Assembly: GCF_001297065.1 (NCBI RefSeq) | Contig: NZ_LHOX01000021.1 | Span: forward strand, 62,001-126,000 | Origin: Enterococcus sp. RIT-PI-f | Lineage (GTDB): Bacteria > Bacillota > Bacilli > Lactobacillales > Enterococcaceae | Direction of reading: 5' to 3' | DNA length: 64,000 nucleotides | Part shown: positions 18,290 through 27,363 of the stretch, one piece after another | Position numbering within the stretch: position 1 is the first letter of the stretch | How the letters are laid out: every line of letters starts with the position of its first letter | Translations under genes and position numbers: made by a program | Notes under the pieces: generated by a model | Database searches by the model: none | Told to the model about the DNA's origin: nothing | What the model saw: only the letters and a program-made list of their open reading frames with translations

Positions 18290-18601
18290 TTAAACGCCTC
18301 CTTTGATAAATCGATGGATCATGGTCAATTGCGGCCAGTCTGTGGTCAAAAACTCATTGATCCGGGTGTTGCCTTGTGCTGTGATTTGATAATATTTTCG
18401 CGTGCGCCCTTGATGACTTTTTGTATACGTCTGAACCGATTGGCTGGCTTCTAATCTTTTTAGGATAGGGTAGAGGGTTGATTCTGAAATGGGCAATAAG
18501 GGAGAAATATGCTTGACCATTTCATACCCATAAGAATCACCTCTTTGTAGAAAAGCCAATACACACACCTCTAACAACCCTTTTTTTAATTGTGCATCCA
18601 C
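18290..18601 (-). CDS. PadR-family transcriptional regulator
   Basis: This is a compact 103-residue PadR repressor. A winged HTH runs from about residue 10 to 85 (LKKGLLEVCVLAFLQRGDSY, SESTLYPILKRLEASQSV), followed by a short C-terminal dimerisation helix. I choose the GTG at 18601, because GGAGGG lies 6 bases upstream and the product is then a normal PadR length; the frame stays open upstream but without homology. An inverted repeat over its promoter suggests autorepression. The co-transcribed HAAS and small membrane proteins are the likely regulated outputs. Confidence 0.87.
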   Translation of the reverse strand: MDAQLKKGLLEVCVLAFLQRGDSYGYEMVKHISPLLPISESTLYPILKRLEASQSVQTYTKSHQGRTRKYYQITAQGNTRINEFLTTDWPQLTMIHRFIKGGV

Positions 18602-18622
18602 TGCTTTCCCTCCATTTCTTAT

Positions 18623-18655
18623 CAATACTATACAATACATAGTATTGAGGAACAA
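18623..18655 (-). promoter_or_regulatory. padR promoter with overlapping inverted repeat
   Basis: On the minus strand, TTGTTC, a 17-base spacer and TATAGT form a promoter. CAATACTAT (18623-18631) and ATAGTATTG (18639-18647) are perfect 9-base arms covering the spacer and -10, a natural PadR operator. The remainder of the gap to 18948 is AT-rich, and I see no other gene in it. Confidence 0.65.
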
Positions 18656-18948
18656 CCCATTAAAACAAAAATCAGTCTTAAGAATGAGAGATCCTAAATG
18701 TAAGTGCAAATCGATGTGATTATTCAATATAAACAAAATAAACCATTTTATTTGACTTTTTATATAGGATACTGTTCCCTTTTTTGATAAAGTAGTAGTA
18801 ACCATTTAATTTATTACTCAATACAATGCAGTGTCCCATTATGTCAAGTGAGGAAGAGGCGGAAGAAAACGTTGCAGCAAGTTAGCTCGGTTCAACTGGG
18901 AGGTGATAGCAGAATCGCGGACATGGCTGTAAAGAAAGGACAAAGATA

Positions 18949-19581
18949 GTGATGAGAAAAGCCAAAATTACCAAGAAATACTTGATTATGTGTTTTAAAA
19001 AATATCTTTCTGAGGATTATGAAAAAAAGATAACCGTGAGAAGGATTGCTGATTATGCTGGCACATCGACACAACCAATTTATTTAAACTTTTCAAATAT
19101 GCAGAGGTTTAAAGAAGCGATGATTGAAGACGTGTTTGTAGATATTCATCAAAGAGCCAATGCGGATGGAGAAAAAATTGATCCACTTTATAGCTATTGG
19201 TCCAGTTATTATAGCTTTGCCTGTCGAAATAGGAATTTATTTTTTGCGTTGTTTTTAGAAGATATTGGCTGCGGAGACTGTATCAATGATTTTTCATACC
19301 AGTATTTTGTTCAATCTGTCAGTCGTTCTGAAATTTTTGCTAAAGCAGGTTATACAAATTTGCGTATGATCCACGATCAAGCGTTGGTATTTTTTGTAGG
19401 TCTTGTCTTGACCTATCCTAAACATACCGACATGATGGATATGCCGGCATTTATACAAGATACTCAGGATTATTGGTATCGTAGGATCGTTGACCCTAAA
19501 ACAGCGTACAAAGACATTATTCCACAATCTTTGATCGATGCCGGCTTAAATATGTGGGATGAAGTTGCTGAACACTGTTGA
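18949..19581 (+). CDS. TetR-family transcriptional regulator
   Basis: The 210-residue protein has a TetR-type HTH at about residues 5-55 (KKITVRRIADYAGTSTQPIY) and an alpha-helical ligand domain that I do not recognise. The start is the GTG at 18949 or the ATG at 18952, with AAAGGA 8-11 bases upstream. The gene looks more AT-rich than the housekeeping genes by eye. No close target gene is obvious: the flanking genes read away from it or converge on it. Regulated substrate unknown. Confidence 0.72.
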   Translation: MMRKAKITKKYLIMCFKKYLSEDYEKKITVRRIADYAGTSTQPIYLNFSNMQRFKEAMIEDVFVDIHQRANADGEKIDPLYSYWSSYYSFACRNRNLFFALFLEDIGCGDCINDFSYQYFVQSVSRSEIFAKAGYTNLRMIHDQALVFFVGLVLTYPKHTDMMDMPAFIQDTQDYWYRRIVDPKTAYKDIIPQSLIDAGLNMWDEVAEHC

Positions 19582-19624
19582 TGGGAAGGTTCAGAATATT
19601 TTGATAACGTATCTTCGCAGTTTT

Positions 19625-21337
19625 TTATTTTGTCAATGAATGATTCAAGCTTTTTGGCAAATAAAAGGGAAGCATTATGCGGACGCGTGTTCCATTTTTG
19701 GGTGAAGAAGTGATCAACAGGGCATCTTTAACTCCGTAATACAAAGCGATACGCTGGCACACGTTATGGATACCGTAATGTGTGCTTGTTTTTTGTGTGA
19801 TCAGTTGTAATTGGTCCTCCGACATGCCGGGTCCGTTGTCATGAATCTCAAATATTAAATGGTCTTCTGTGCAATAGCTGCGGATCGTTAAAGCACCACG
19901 CCGCCCGTCCTCTATATGATCGATGCCATGAAAAATCGCATTTTCGACAAATGGCTGTAGCAATAAATTGATCACATCATAGTCCTTTGTCGCTTCATCG
20001 ATCGCTATATGCAGGTCAAAAGAATGATGATGCATTTTTTGTTGAATCTTGGCATATGTCACCGTGAGTTCTAACTCTTTACGGACGGTTAATCGACTAT
20101 TGCCGTGGTTCAAACTGAGTCGATAAAAGTTGGAAAGAAGATGTGCCATCTCACTAATCTCAGGTTGTCGATTGATCATTGCCGTATTACTAATCAAAGC
20201 AAGCGAATTATAGAAAAAGTGTGGATTGATTTGCGCCTGTAAAGACCGTAGTTCATATTTTTTTTGTTTGATTTCAGATTGATAAACGTCATTGATCAAT
20301 TTGTGAATCTGATCGAGCATTTGCTGGAAATTCGAGTAGAGCTGACCAATTTCATCTTTTGATTCATAGAAGTCTTCGATTTTCAAATGCTCCATGGAGA
20401 GCGCGGCCATTTGTTTGGTCAAAGCATTGACGGGGTGAACCACGGTTTTGGCTAGCCACCAGCTGGAGAGAATGAGAATGATCAATACGATCACAAACAT
20501 GAAACTTGCTGCAGTAATCAAATAAAACATACTGCTAAACACAGTTTGAGTGGTCTTCACAAAAACAATGCGCCACTGATTGCTTAGGGTAATTGGACCA
20601 TCATGTAGATAGGTGGCTTTGACCAACTGATTGCCGTGCAGCGCTTCTTGCTGGGATAGACGGTCAAATTGAAAGAGCAAGTGGTTTGATTCAGAATAAA
20701 CCAGCAAATCATAGGGCTCATTAGATATGTCGTTAAGGTGTGTGAAAAGCGCATCGGGTTCAATCGTCAAGACAAGGAAATTTTGCGTATCGATAGCATT
20801 CCCTTTTAAAAAAATATTTGTATAAAAATAGAGCATCTGATTGGTCCGGTCAAAATAACTACGGACTTCAGTCGTTTTTTGCTGATCAAAAGCATGCACA
20901 ATACTCTCTTCGTTGATTTGCTTCACGTACTCTCCATGATCATATAAATCCATGGATGTGAAAAGTGTGAGTTTATGGATATCATTTTTTTGAAAAGTAA
21001 CACTTTGAAATAAAGGGACTACTGTATTTTTGTATAGGTCGTATTGACTAAAATTTGAGAAACGTTGTTTTGAAAGCTCTTGAATCAAATTTGCATTGTT
21101 CGCTAAGAAGAGCAAACTATCTTGGTAACTGGTGATCCTCGTTTCTAATTGATAGCGAATGCTCGTTAAATTATCATCATAGGCATTTTTTTCTTGTTGC
21201 TGAATAAAAAATTGAATGACAAATACACCTATGATAGTCAAGAGAATCAAGGGTAGGATACTGGAAAGAATGGAAATCACAATGATTTTCTTTTGAAAAC
21301 GTAAATTTTTGAATCGTTGCTTTATACTGCTGCGCAT
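19625..21337 (-). CDS. YesM-type sensor histidine kinase
   Basis: This 570-residue membrane kinase has a first span at about residues 18-40, an extracytoplasmic sensor region to about 275, a second span near 275-295, a HAMP segment, and the His_kinase/GHKL unit. The phospho-accepting motif is INPHFFYNSLALISN, and the ATP-lid motifs are LLLQPFVENAIFHG and DNGPGMS. YesM kinases sense extracellular carbohydrates or the state of a partner ABC importer. Its ATG immediately follows the stop of the response regulator, so the two are translated together. The divergent solute-binding protein gene is the probable target. Confidence 0.9.
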   Translation of the reverse strand: MRSSIKQRFKNLRFQKKIIVISILSSILPLILLTIIGVFVIQFFIQQQEKNAYDDNLTSIRYQLETRITSYQDSLLFLANNANLIQELSKQRFSNFSQYDLYKNTVVPLFQSVTFQKNDIHKLTLFTSMDLYDHGEYVKQINEESIVHAFDQQKTTEVRSYFDRTNQMLYFYTNIFLKGNAIDTQNFLVLTIEPDALFTHLNDISNEPYDLLVYSESNHLLFQFDRLSQQEALHGNQLVKATYLHDGPITLSNQWRIVFVKTTQTVFSSMFYLITAASFMFVIVLIILILSSWWLAKTVVHPVNALTKQMAALSMEHLKIEDFYESKDEIGQLYSNFQQMLDQIHKLINDVYQSEIKQKKYELRSLQAQINPHFFYNSLALISNTAMINRQPEISEMAHLLSNFYRLSLNHGNSRLTVRKELELTVTYAKIQQKMHHHSFDLHIAIDEATKDYDVINLLLQPFVENAIFHGIDHIEDGRRGALTIRSYCTEDHLIFEIHDNGPGMSEDQLQLITQKTSTHYGIHNVCQRIALYYGVKDALLITSSPKNGTRVRIMLPFYLPKSLNHSLTK

Positions 21338-22834
21338 TCAGACTCCTTTCTTTCGATAAGCATCAGGTGTCATACCCACTATTTCACGAAATGTTCTGCA
21401 AAAGTAGGAGTAATGGTTAAATCCTACTTGCTTTGAAATGGAGTGGATACTGTAGGTACTATTTTTTAGTTTTGTCTGTGCTTGCTTGATTCTGTAGGAC
21501 TTGATGTACTTTGTCACGCCCATCCCTTCATATTTACTAAAAAGTTCACTCAAGTAATTCGGGTTGATATTCACTTCATTAGCCAATATCTCTAAGCTAA
21601 GTTCCTGATGGAAATTAGAAAAAATAAAATGTTTGACTTGGCGAACATACCCACTGGGATGATCGTTTTTAGTAAGATCGATATTTTCATTGAGAAAAGA
21701 CAAAATTTCATCAAAAATGGCTATTGTCTTTTCAAGGCTATCAGCTTCTAAAATTCGGCTTATTTGCTGTCTTAGAGAAGTAGCATCCAATAAGCCATTT
21801 GCATGATCCACAAGTGTTTGATAAAGCGTAGCAAAGTAATATTTGACAGTTGCAGGTGCTTCACTACCACTCGCTTCAAAGGATGCATAAACCATTTGAA
21901 TGAGTTGTGTGATTTTTTTTATATCACTTTGCTGTATATACGTACTGATTTTCAAGGGAATCCCCGTTTTTACGATATAGTGATGGTCAGGCAACAGCAA
22001 ACAGGTTTGTTTCTTTTCTTGATGATAAAAAGAATGCATATCTGTCATCAATAATGAATGATATATAGAGTAGGTGGCGATCGGATGCCTAATTGGCTCG
22101 CTAGTAACAAATGTAGGAGGTGTCTGAAAGTGTGACAAAAAAAGGTCATGGATCGTTTTTTTAATAGGTGATTCTTTTGTCAAACCTGTAGAATCGAAAA
22201 AAATGAGATGTGTAGAATGTATAGGCAACAAACAGATATCGGGTCGTTCATTGATCAAAGCAGCCAAAAAAGGGACTGGATTGTGTCTGTCTTTTGGTAA
22301 AGGCAGCACAGTAAAACGATCATTATTTTTTAAAAAAAATTGTGCAATCGATTGCTCTTCGTCAGAAAGTTTTCGCCAAGGAATCCCGAGGAAAAGCTTC
22401 GTCAATGTCTCTTTCAAATATCGACGATCGTCTAATTTTTTTTGCTTTTTCTGATCATTCAGCGCTTGAACGATAGCAAGCATTTTATTGATCTGTTCTT
22501 TAAAGGAATCTGGATCAAGCGGTTTTAGCAAATAATCAACAGCCTGAAGTTGTAATGCTTTTTTGACAAAATGAAAATCTTCGTAGCCGCTAATAAACAA
22601 TATTGGTGTCTCAGGACTCTTACTTTTCATTCGCTGAGCAAATTCGTGTCCATCCATAAAAGGCATTTTTACGTCAGTAATAACTAGATCATATGGTTCT
22701 TTTTGAAACATTTCCCATCCTTCACGTCCATGCTTCGCTTCGTGGATCAGCCATTTTTCTACACGCTGGGCGACAAAAAATTTGATCACCTCTCTTTGGT
22801 CATAACTATCATCTACAATAAGCAACTGATACAT
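21338..22834 (-). CDS. YesN-type response regulator, AraC family
   Basis: The 498-residue protein has a receiver domain (about 1-120, phospho-acceptor Asp54 in VITDVKMPF), a long middle region and a C-terminal AraC HTH (about 395-495, ending VGFNHYSYFCRTFREIVGMT). It should activate the divergent ABC importer genes. I choose the ATG at 22834, which has GGGAGGGAAC upstream and starts the receiver correctly (MYQLLIVDDS); upstream in-frame codons to 22915 are spurious. Two direct repeats of GTGCTATA exactly 20 bases apart, in front of the importer promoter, are plausible binding half-sites. Confidence 0.9.
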   Translation of the reverse strand: MYQLLIVDDSYDQREVIKFFVAQRVEKWLIHEAKHGREGWEMFQKEPYDLVITDVKMPFMDGHEFAQRMKSKSPETPILFISGYEDFHFVKKALQLQAVDYLLKPLDPDSFKEQINKMLAIVQALNDQKKQKKLDDRRYLKETLTKLFLGIPWRKLSDEEQSIAQFFLKNNDRFTVLPLPKDRHNPVPFLAALINERPDICLLPIHSTHLIFFDSTGLTKESPIKKTIHDLFLSHFQTPPTFVTSEPIRHPIATYSIYHSLLMTDMHSFYHQEKKQTCLLLPDHHYIVKTGIPLKISTYIQQSDIKKITQLIQMVYASFEASGSEAPATVKYYFATLYQTLVDHANGLLDATSLRQQISRILEADSLEKTIAIFDEILSFLNENIDLTKNDHPSGYVRQVKHFIFSNFHQELSLEILANEVNINPNYLSELFSKYEGMGVTKYIKSYRIKQAQTKLKNSTYSIHSISKQVGFNHYSYFCRTFREIVGMTPDAYRKKGV

Positions 22835-22922
22835 CCGTGTTCCCTCCCTTTCTTCAACCGAACATATGGATTGTTTTCTTTTCTCATGATAAAGGATAAA
22901 TGAAAGAAAATACACAGTGATT

Positions 22923-23006
22923 TTGTAAACGTTTTATCCTTTCTGGAGATTGTGCTATAAATCTGAAAATCGTGCTATATCTATAGTGAAATCGTTTGCG
23001 TATAAT
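22923..23006 (+). promoter_or_regulatory. Promoter region of the ABC importer: direct repeats, cre-like sites
   Basis: GTGCTATA occurs at 22952-22959 and 22972-22979, a 20-base period typical of AraC-type activator sites. TGAAATCGTTTGCG (22987-23000) matches cre with one mismatch and abuts -10 TATAAT (23001-23006). A second cre-like sequence, TTGTAAACGTTTTAT, lies at 22923-22937. The -35 (TATCTA) is poor, as expected for an activated promoter. Confidence 0.6.
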
Positions 23007-23037
23007 GTGGATGAGTCAAAAATAAGGAGGGTCTAAA

Positions 23038-24699
23038 ATGAAAAGAAGAATAGCGACATTTGCTGCTTTATTTTCTTCAGTATTGATATTGGCAGGGTGC
23101 GGTTCAGAAGAAGCCAAGACGAATGAAGATGGTGATGTCATCATTACGATTGGACGCCAAACTGCGCCAAACTCTAAGCTTCCTGAGGGAGATACTTATG
23201 GGGACAATGCCTATACGCGATTGATCAAAGAACGCTTGGGTATTGAGTTGGAAAGTGCTTTTGAAGCGCATGGGGAAGACTATGATCGGCAAGTGTCTTT
23301 GGCAATCGCTTCTGGTGAACTGCCAGATACCATGATTGTCGGCAGCCGCGATGAATTAGAAGAATTAGTCAACAATGACCTAGTGGAGGACTTAACTGAA
23401 GTATTCGATGAATATGCGGATGATTTTTTGAAAGATATTTATGATTCTTTTGATGGTATTCAATTAGAGGCAGCAACTTTTGATGATCGATTGATGGCCA
23501 TTCCTTCGACAAGCGATGACTTTGGACCAAATCTAGTCTGGATGCGTCAAGATTGGTTGGATCAGCTAGGGATCGAATTAGATAAAGATGGCAATCAAGC
23601 CGTTACATTAGATGAAATCAAAGAAGTAGCCATTGCTTTTCAGGAAAATGACCTCGGGAATACGGGCAAAGCATTAGGGCTACCACTCGCATTTTGGCTT
23701 TCTTCCTCAGGTCATGGTGGAACAGCATATACTGGAACAGCGATCATGAATGCATTTGGCGCCTATCCTAAATCATATCTTCAAGACGAAAACGGACAAA
23801 TGTATTATGGATCCAATACAGATGAAATGAAACAAGCGTTGACGCTGCTAAAAGAGTGGCAAGATGAGGGGTTCATGGATCCGCAATTTGGTACACGTAC
23901 GTATGATGATATCCATGCAATGATGGTCAATGGTGAATCTGGTGTGATTTTTGGCCCATGGCATATGCCAGATTGGGGTTTGGTTCAAGCAAAGCAAAAT
24001 GATCCGAATGCAGCGTTCGTGCCTTATGCTGTTGAAAATGCCAATGGTGATGGAAGAGTCAATGCAATAGCAAACCGAGGAACGGGTCAATATATCGTGG
24101 TCCGCAAAGGATTCTCAGAACCTGAGAAAATCATGGAAATGATCAATTTGATCTATGGCGAAGTCGCTCAATCAGAAGACATAGAAGCGGAATTTCCAGA
24201 AATATACGATTATGCCAAAATTGATGTCGATGGCACGGTTCGCCCGTGGAATGTCGTATTTTTAAAAGCTTACAGTGAAATCGATGATGCGGTAGAAGCC
24301 TCTAATGCGGCATTAGGCAAAACAGATATGGATGATATTTCTAATTTCTTTATCAAGGATAATGCCGAAAAGATCAAACAGACATTAGAATCGCCGGAAG
24401 ATACAGACCCAGTTGATTGGACGCGCTTTGCTTCTAGGTATTTGGCGGTCAATAATGTGATGGGTGGCGTGAGAGAGCAAGGTATCTTGGATGAAGTGAT
24501 CCCACCACGATTTGATACTATTGAAGCCAATGAGCGTAATGGCGCACAGGTAGGTAAACTGGAAGAAGAAACATTTATCAAGTTTATTACTGGCGAAGAA
24601 TCATTAGACAATTTCGATGCGTATGTCGAAACATGGAACAACCAAGGTGGTGCTGCGATCCTAGCGGAAATGCAAGAGGTCGTTGACGCAAGAGAGTAG
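23038..24699 (+). CDS. Carbohydrate ABC transporter substrate-binding lipoprotein (LplA-like)
   Basis: This 553-residue extracellular lipoprotein has a signal peptide with lipobox LAGC, Cys21 being the lipidated residue. The mature protein follows the large LplA/YtcQ class of family 1 solute-binding proteins, with acidic surface stretches and VWMRQDWLDQLG. It delivers an oligosaccharide to the two permeases encoded downstream. GGAGGG lies 9 bases before the ATG. No ATPase is encoded here, so a shared MsmK/MsmX-type ATPase must serve the importer, which is usual for this class. The pullulanase downstream suggests an alpha-glucan-derived ligand; that is inference. Confidence 0.88.
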   Translation: MKRRIATFAALFSSVLILAGCGSEEAKTNEDGDVIITIGRQTAPNSKLPEGDTYGDNAYTRLIKERLGIELESAFEAHGEDYDRQVSLAIASGELPDTMIVGSRDELEELVNNDLVEDLTEVFDEYADDFLKDIYDSFDGIQLEAATFDDRLMAIPSTSDDFGPNLVWMRQDWLDQLGIELDKDGNQAVTLDEIKEVAIAFQENDLGNTGKALGLPLAFWLSSSGHGGTAYTGTAIMNAFGAYPKSYLQDENGQMYYGSNTDEMKQALTLLKEWQDEGFMDPQFGTRTYDDIHAMMVNGESGVIFGPWHMPDWGLVQAKQNDPNAAFVPYAVENANGDGRVNAIANRGTGQYIVVRKGFSEPEKIMEMINLIYGEVAQSEDIEAEFPEIYDYAKIDVDGTVRPWNVVFLKAYSEIDDAVEASNAALGKTDMDDISNFFIKDNAEKIKQTLESPEDTDPVDWTRFASRYLAVNNVMGGVREQGILDEVIPPRFDTIEANERNGAQVGKLEEETFIKFITGEESLDNFDAYVETWNNQGGAAILAEMQEVVDARE

Positions 24700-24737
24700 G
24701 TATCTTGTACCTTAAATCAAATCATGTTGCCAAACTT

Positions 24738-24806
24738 CCGATCAAAGATGAATGAAGTCGACAGGACGTTCCGTGCGGCTGATTTCCAATAGTTGATCGG
24801 TTTTTT
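24738..24806 (+). terminator. Possible attenuating hairpin between binding protein and permeases
   Basis: CCGATCAA (24738-24745) pairs with TTGATCGG (24793-24800), followed by TTTTTT. The loop is long (47 bases). Partial termination here would lower permease relative to binding-protein expression. Confidence 0.4.
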
Positions 24807-24844
24807 GGTTTTACTCAGTTCATTAAAGTCAAAGGAGTGAAGAA

Positions 24845-25777
24845 ATGGAGCTTTCATCTGAGAAAGTAGTCAACCAGAAAAAGAAGCGCATTTTTGCTAA
24901 AGATCAATTGTTTTTTCTAGGCATGATTATTCCCGGTATTATATTTATTTTAATTTTTTCTTATGGGCCTATGTTTGGTTTGTTGATGGCCTTTCAGGAT
25001 TATGTCCCCGCAAAAGGGGTGTTGGGCTCGGAATTTGTCGGGTTGGAACATTTCCGCTATTTATTTAGTTTGCCAGATATCTTTTTAGTTACGCAGAATA
25101 CGATTTTTATCGCGTTTTGGAAAATTGTCTTTAATACAATCGTACCGATTTTATTTGCGATTCTATTGAATGAGGTGCGAATGAAGTGGTTGAAAAGTTC
25201 GATTCAAACGATTGTTTATTTACCTCATTTTTTATCTTGGGTTATTTTAGCATCGGTCGTTGTTAATTTATTCAGCTTAGATGGAACAGTCAATCAGATT
25301 CTGCAAAATTTTGGGTTGGAGCCATTGAACTTCTTAGGAAATAATCATTTGTTTCCTCGTTTACTGATCGGAACCGATGTGTGGAAAAGCTTTGGGTATA
25401 GTTCGATTGTTTATTTAGCAGCAATTACAGCAATCGATCCTGGCTTGTACGAAGCGGCAACAATGGATGGTGCAAGTTGGTCGAAAAAAGTCTGGCATGT
25501 TACTTTGCCAGGTATGCTGCCATTTATCCTTTTAATGACTATTTTATCTTTACCGAATATTTTGAATGCTGGCTTCGATCAAATCTACAATTTATATTCT
25601 CCAGTGGTTTATCAAAGTGGGGATATCATTGACACGTATGTTTATCGGATTGGCTTGATTGGCCGAGATTACAGCCTTGGTACGGCAGTTGGGTTGGTTA
25701 AATCTGTGATTGGTCTTATATTGATTTATACATCGAATAAGATTGCTGAAAAGAAAACCGATCGAGTGATGTTCTAG
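24845..25777 (+). CDS. ABC importer permease (LplB-like)
   Basis: This 310-residue inner-membrane permease of the MalF/UgpA class has six spans. The EAA loop EAATMDGASWSKKVWHVTLPG, which contacts the ATPase, is at about residues 200-220. The N-terminal part (MIIPGIIFILIFSYGPMFGL...) is characteristic of LplB/YteP. A ribosome site AAAGGAGTGAAGAA precedes the ATG. The second permease follows after 15 bases. Together they form the channel for the ligand of the upstream lipoprotein. Confidence 0.9.
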   Translation: MELSSEKVVNQKKKRIFAKDQLFFLGMIIPGIIFILIFSYGPMFGLLMAFQDYVPAKGVLGSEFVGLEHFRYLFSLPDIFLVTQNTIFIAFWKIVFNTIVPILFAILLNEVRMKWLKSSIQTIVYLPHFLSWVILASVVVNLFSLDGTVNQILQNFGLEPLNFLGNNHLFPRLLIGTDVWKSFGYSSIVYLAAITAIDPGLYEAATMDGASWSKKVWHVTLPGMLPFILLMTILSLPNILNAGFDQIYNLYSPVVYQSGDIIDTYVYRIGLIGRDYSLGTAVGLVKSVIGLILIYTSNKIAEKKTDRVMF

Positions 25778-25792
25778 GAAAGGAAAAAACAA

Positions 25793-26680
25793 ATGAAAGA
25801 AAAATTTAGCTTACGTCATGGATTTATTTATATGATTGTCATTTTATTGGCACTCTCTTGTTTGATTCCGATGATGAACGTAGTGGCAATATCCTTGAGC
25901 AGCAGTCACGCTGTAGCAGCCAATAGCGTTGGTTTATGGCCAGTCGATCTGACCTTTGCGGCTTACGAACAGATCATGGGTGATCAGCAGTTCTGGCGTT
26001 CATTCAACATTTCTGTTTTTCGTGTGGTCGTTTCACTGCTATTAAACTTGTTGATGATCGTTACGATGGCTTATCCATTATCAAAAACAAAAAAAGTGTT
26101 TCGCTTGCGTCGTGTCTTGATGGGAATTATGGTTTTTGCGATGCTGTTCAGTGGGGGGATGATTCCTTCATACTTGGTTGTGCGAAATTTGGGTTTGTTG
26201 AATACAGTGTGGTCGTTGATTTTGCCAAGTGCAGTGCCAATTGGTAGTGTGATTTTGGTGATGAACTTTTTTCGCGGTATTCCTAAGTCTCTTGAGGAGT
26301 CTGCCCGTATCGATGGTGCAAACCCATTGCAGATTTTGACCCGTATTTATATCCCCATGTCGTTACCATGTTTAGCGACAGTTTCTTTGTTCAGTATTGT
26401 AGGTAGCTGGAATGATTTCTTTAGCGGTTTGATCTATATGACAAAAACTGAAAATTATCCTTTGATGACCTATATTCAATCTTTGTCAGTCAATATCGCT
26501 GAAACGATGCAGCGGGCAGGTAACTTAAGTTCAGAACAATTGCAAAGCTTACTGGCTGTTTCTGATCGTAATTTAAATGCTGCAAAAATCGTCGTTGCTG
26601 TAGTGCCTTTGTTGATTATCTATCCACTATTGCAAAAATACTTTGTCCAAGGTATTGTGGTTGGCTCGGTGAAGGAGTAA
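25793..26680 (+). CDS. ABC importer permease (LplC/YtcP-like)
   Basis: This 295-residue MalG-class permease has six spans and the EAA motif EESARIDGANPLQILTRIYI near residue 170. It is the second channel subunit, co-transcribed with its partner (AGGAAAGG before the ATG). The C-terminus reads FVQGIVVGSVKE, the usual ending of YtcP/LplC permeases. Confidence 0.9.
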   Translation: MKEKFSLRHGFIYMIVILLALSCLIPMMNVVAISLSSSHAVAANSVGLWPVDLTFAAYEQIMGDQQFWRSFNISVFRVVVSLLLNLLMIVTMAYPLSKTKKVFRLRRVLMGIMVFAMLFSGGMIPSYLVVRNLGLLNTVWSLILPSAVPIGSVILVMNFFRGIPKSLEESARIDGANPLQILTRIYIPMSLPCLATVSLFSIVGSWNDFFSGLIYMTKTENYPLMTYIQSLSVNIAETMQRAGNLSSEQLQSLLAVSDRNLNAAKIVVAVVPLLIIYPLLQKYFVQGIVVGSVKE

Positions 26681-26686
26681 TCTAAA

Positions 26687-27313
26687 ATGATTTATTTTTT
26701 TCATTCAGAAGGATGGATCGCGCGAATATTTACTAAGTTTGGGCAGCTGCTGATCATAAACGCGTTGATTTTGTTGAGTAGCATACCGATCGTCACGATC
26801 GGTGCTGCCCAGACAGCTGGATTTCATGTTCTCCTTCAACTTACACAAGGGAAAGAAGTAGCGATCGTGCCAAGGTTTTTACACGTATTTCGCCAGTCAT
26901 TTGTCAAGAGTAGTGTAGTATGGATCGCACTGCTATTATTTGTGTGGTTATTAGGCGTGAACTGGCTGTATTATATACAAATGAATCAATTGCTTAATGG
27001 ATGGATCATCGGATTAAGTATCAGTACGATCATTTGTTTTCATCTATTTCAATGTGTATTCTTCTCTTTAGCGAGGTATAACAGTAGTTTACGGTCTATC
27101 CTCGTTACTGATGTCAAATTACTCATAAAACATCCATTCAGATCCATTTTGTTGCATAGCCTCACACTGTTTCCTTTTTTTCTGATGTTGTTATCGCCCT
27201 ATTTATTTATATTCGGACTATATAGCGCTTGTTTTTTCAGCATCAGCGGCTGGCTGTACTTGCGCTGTGTTTTACTATTGGCTTTTTTCAGGAAATATGA
27301 GAAGGTAGACTAA
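26687..27313 (+). CDS. YesL-family membrane protein (DUF624)
   Basis: This 208-residue membrane protein has about five hydrophobic segments (LLIINALILLSSIPIVTIG, ALLLFVWLLGVNWLYYI and others). It matches the DUF624/YesL family, whose members sit beside YesMN two-component systems and LplABC-type importers in Bacillus and relatives. The molecular role is unknown. It starts six bases after the permease stop, so it belongs to the importer operon. The ribosome site GGAG lies inside the end of the permease gene. Confidence 0.8.
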   Translation: MIYFFHSEGWIARIFTKFGQLLIINALILLSSIPIVTIGAAQTAGFHVLLQLTQGKEVAIVPRFLHVFRQSFVKSSVVWIALLLFVWLLGVNWLYYIQMNQLLNGWIIGLSISTIICFHLFQCVFFSLARYNSSLRSILVTDVKLLIKHPFRSILLHSLTLFPFFLMLLSPYLFIFGLYSACFFSISGWLYLRCVLLLAFFRKYEKVD

Positions 27314-27363
27314 GGAAGCAGGATCGAAGACAAACTGTTGAAGATAGGAACGGAGAGAAGACA

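Noticed and set aside
18602-18805. N-terminal extension of the PadR frame
   Set aside because: It runs through the promoter and operator; the GTG at 18601 has a good ribosome site and gives a normal PadR length.
18916-18948. Tiny frame upstream of the TetR gene (MAVKKGQR)
   Set aside because: The nearest GGGAGGTG is too far away and eight codons are no evidence; not listed as a gene.
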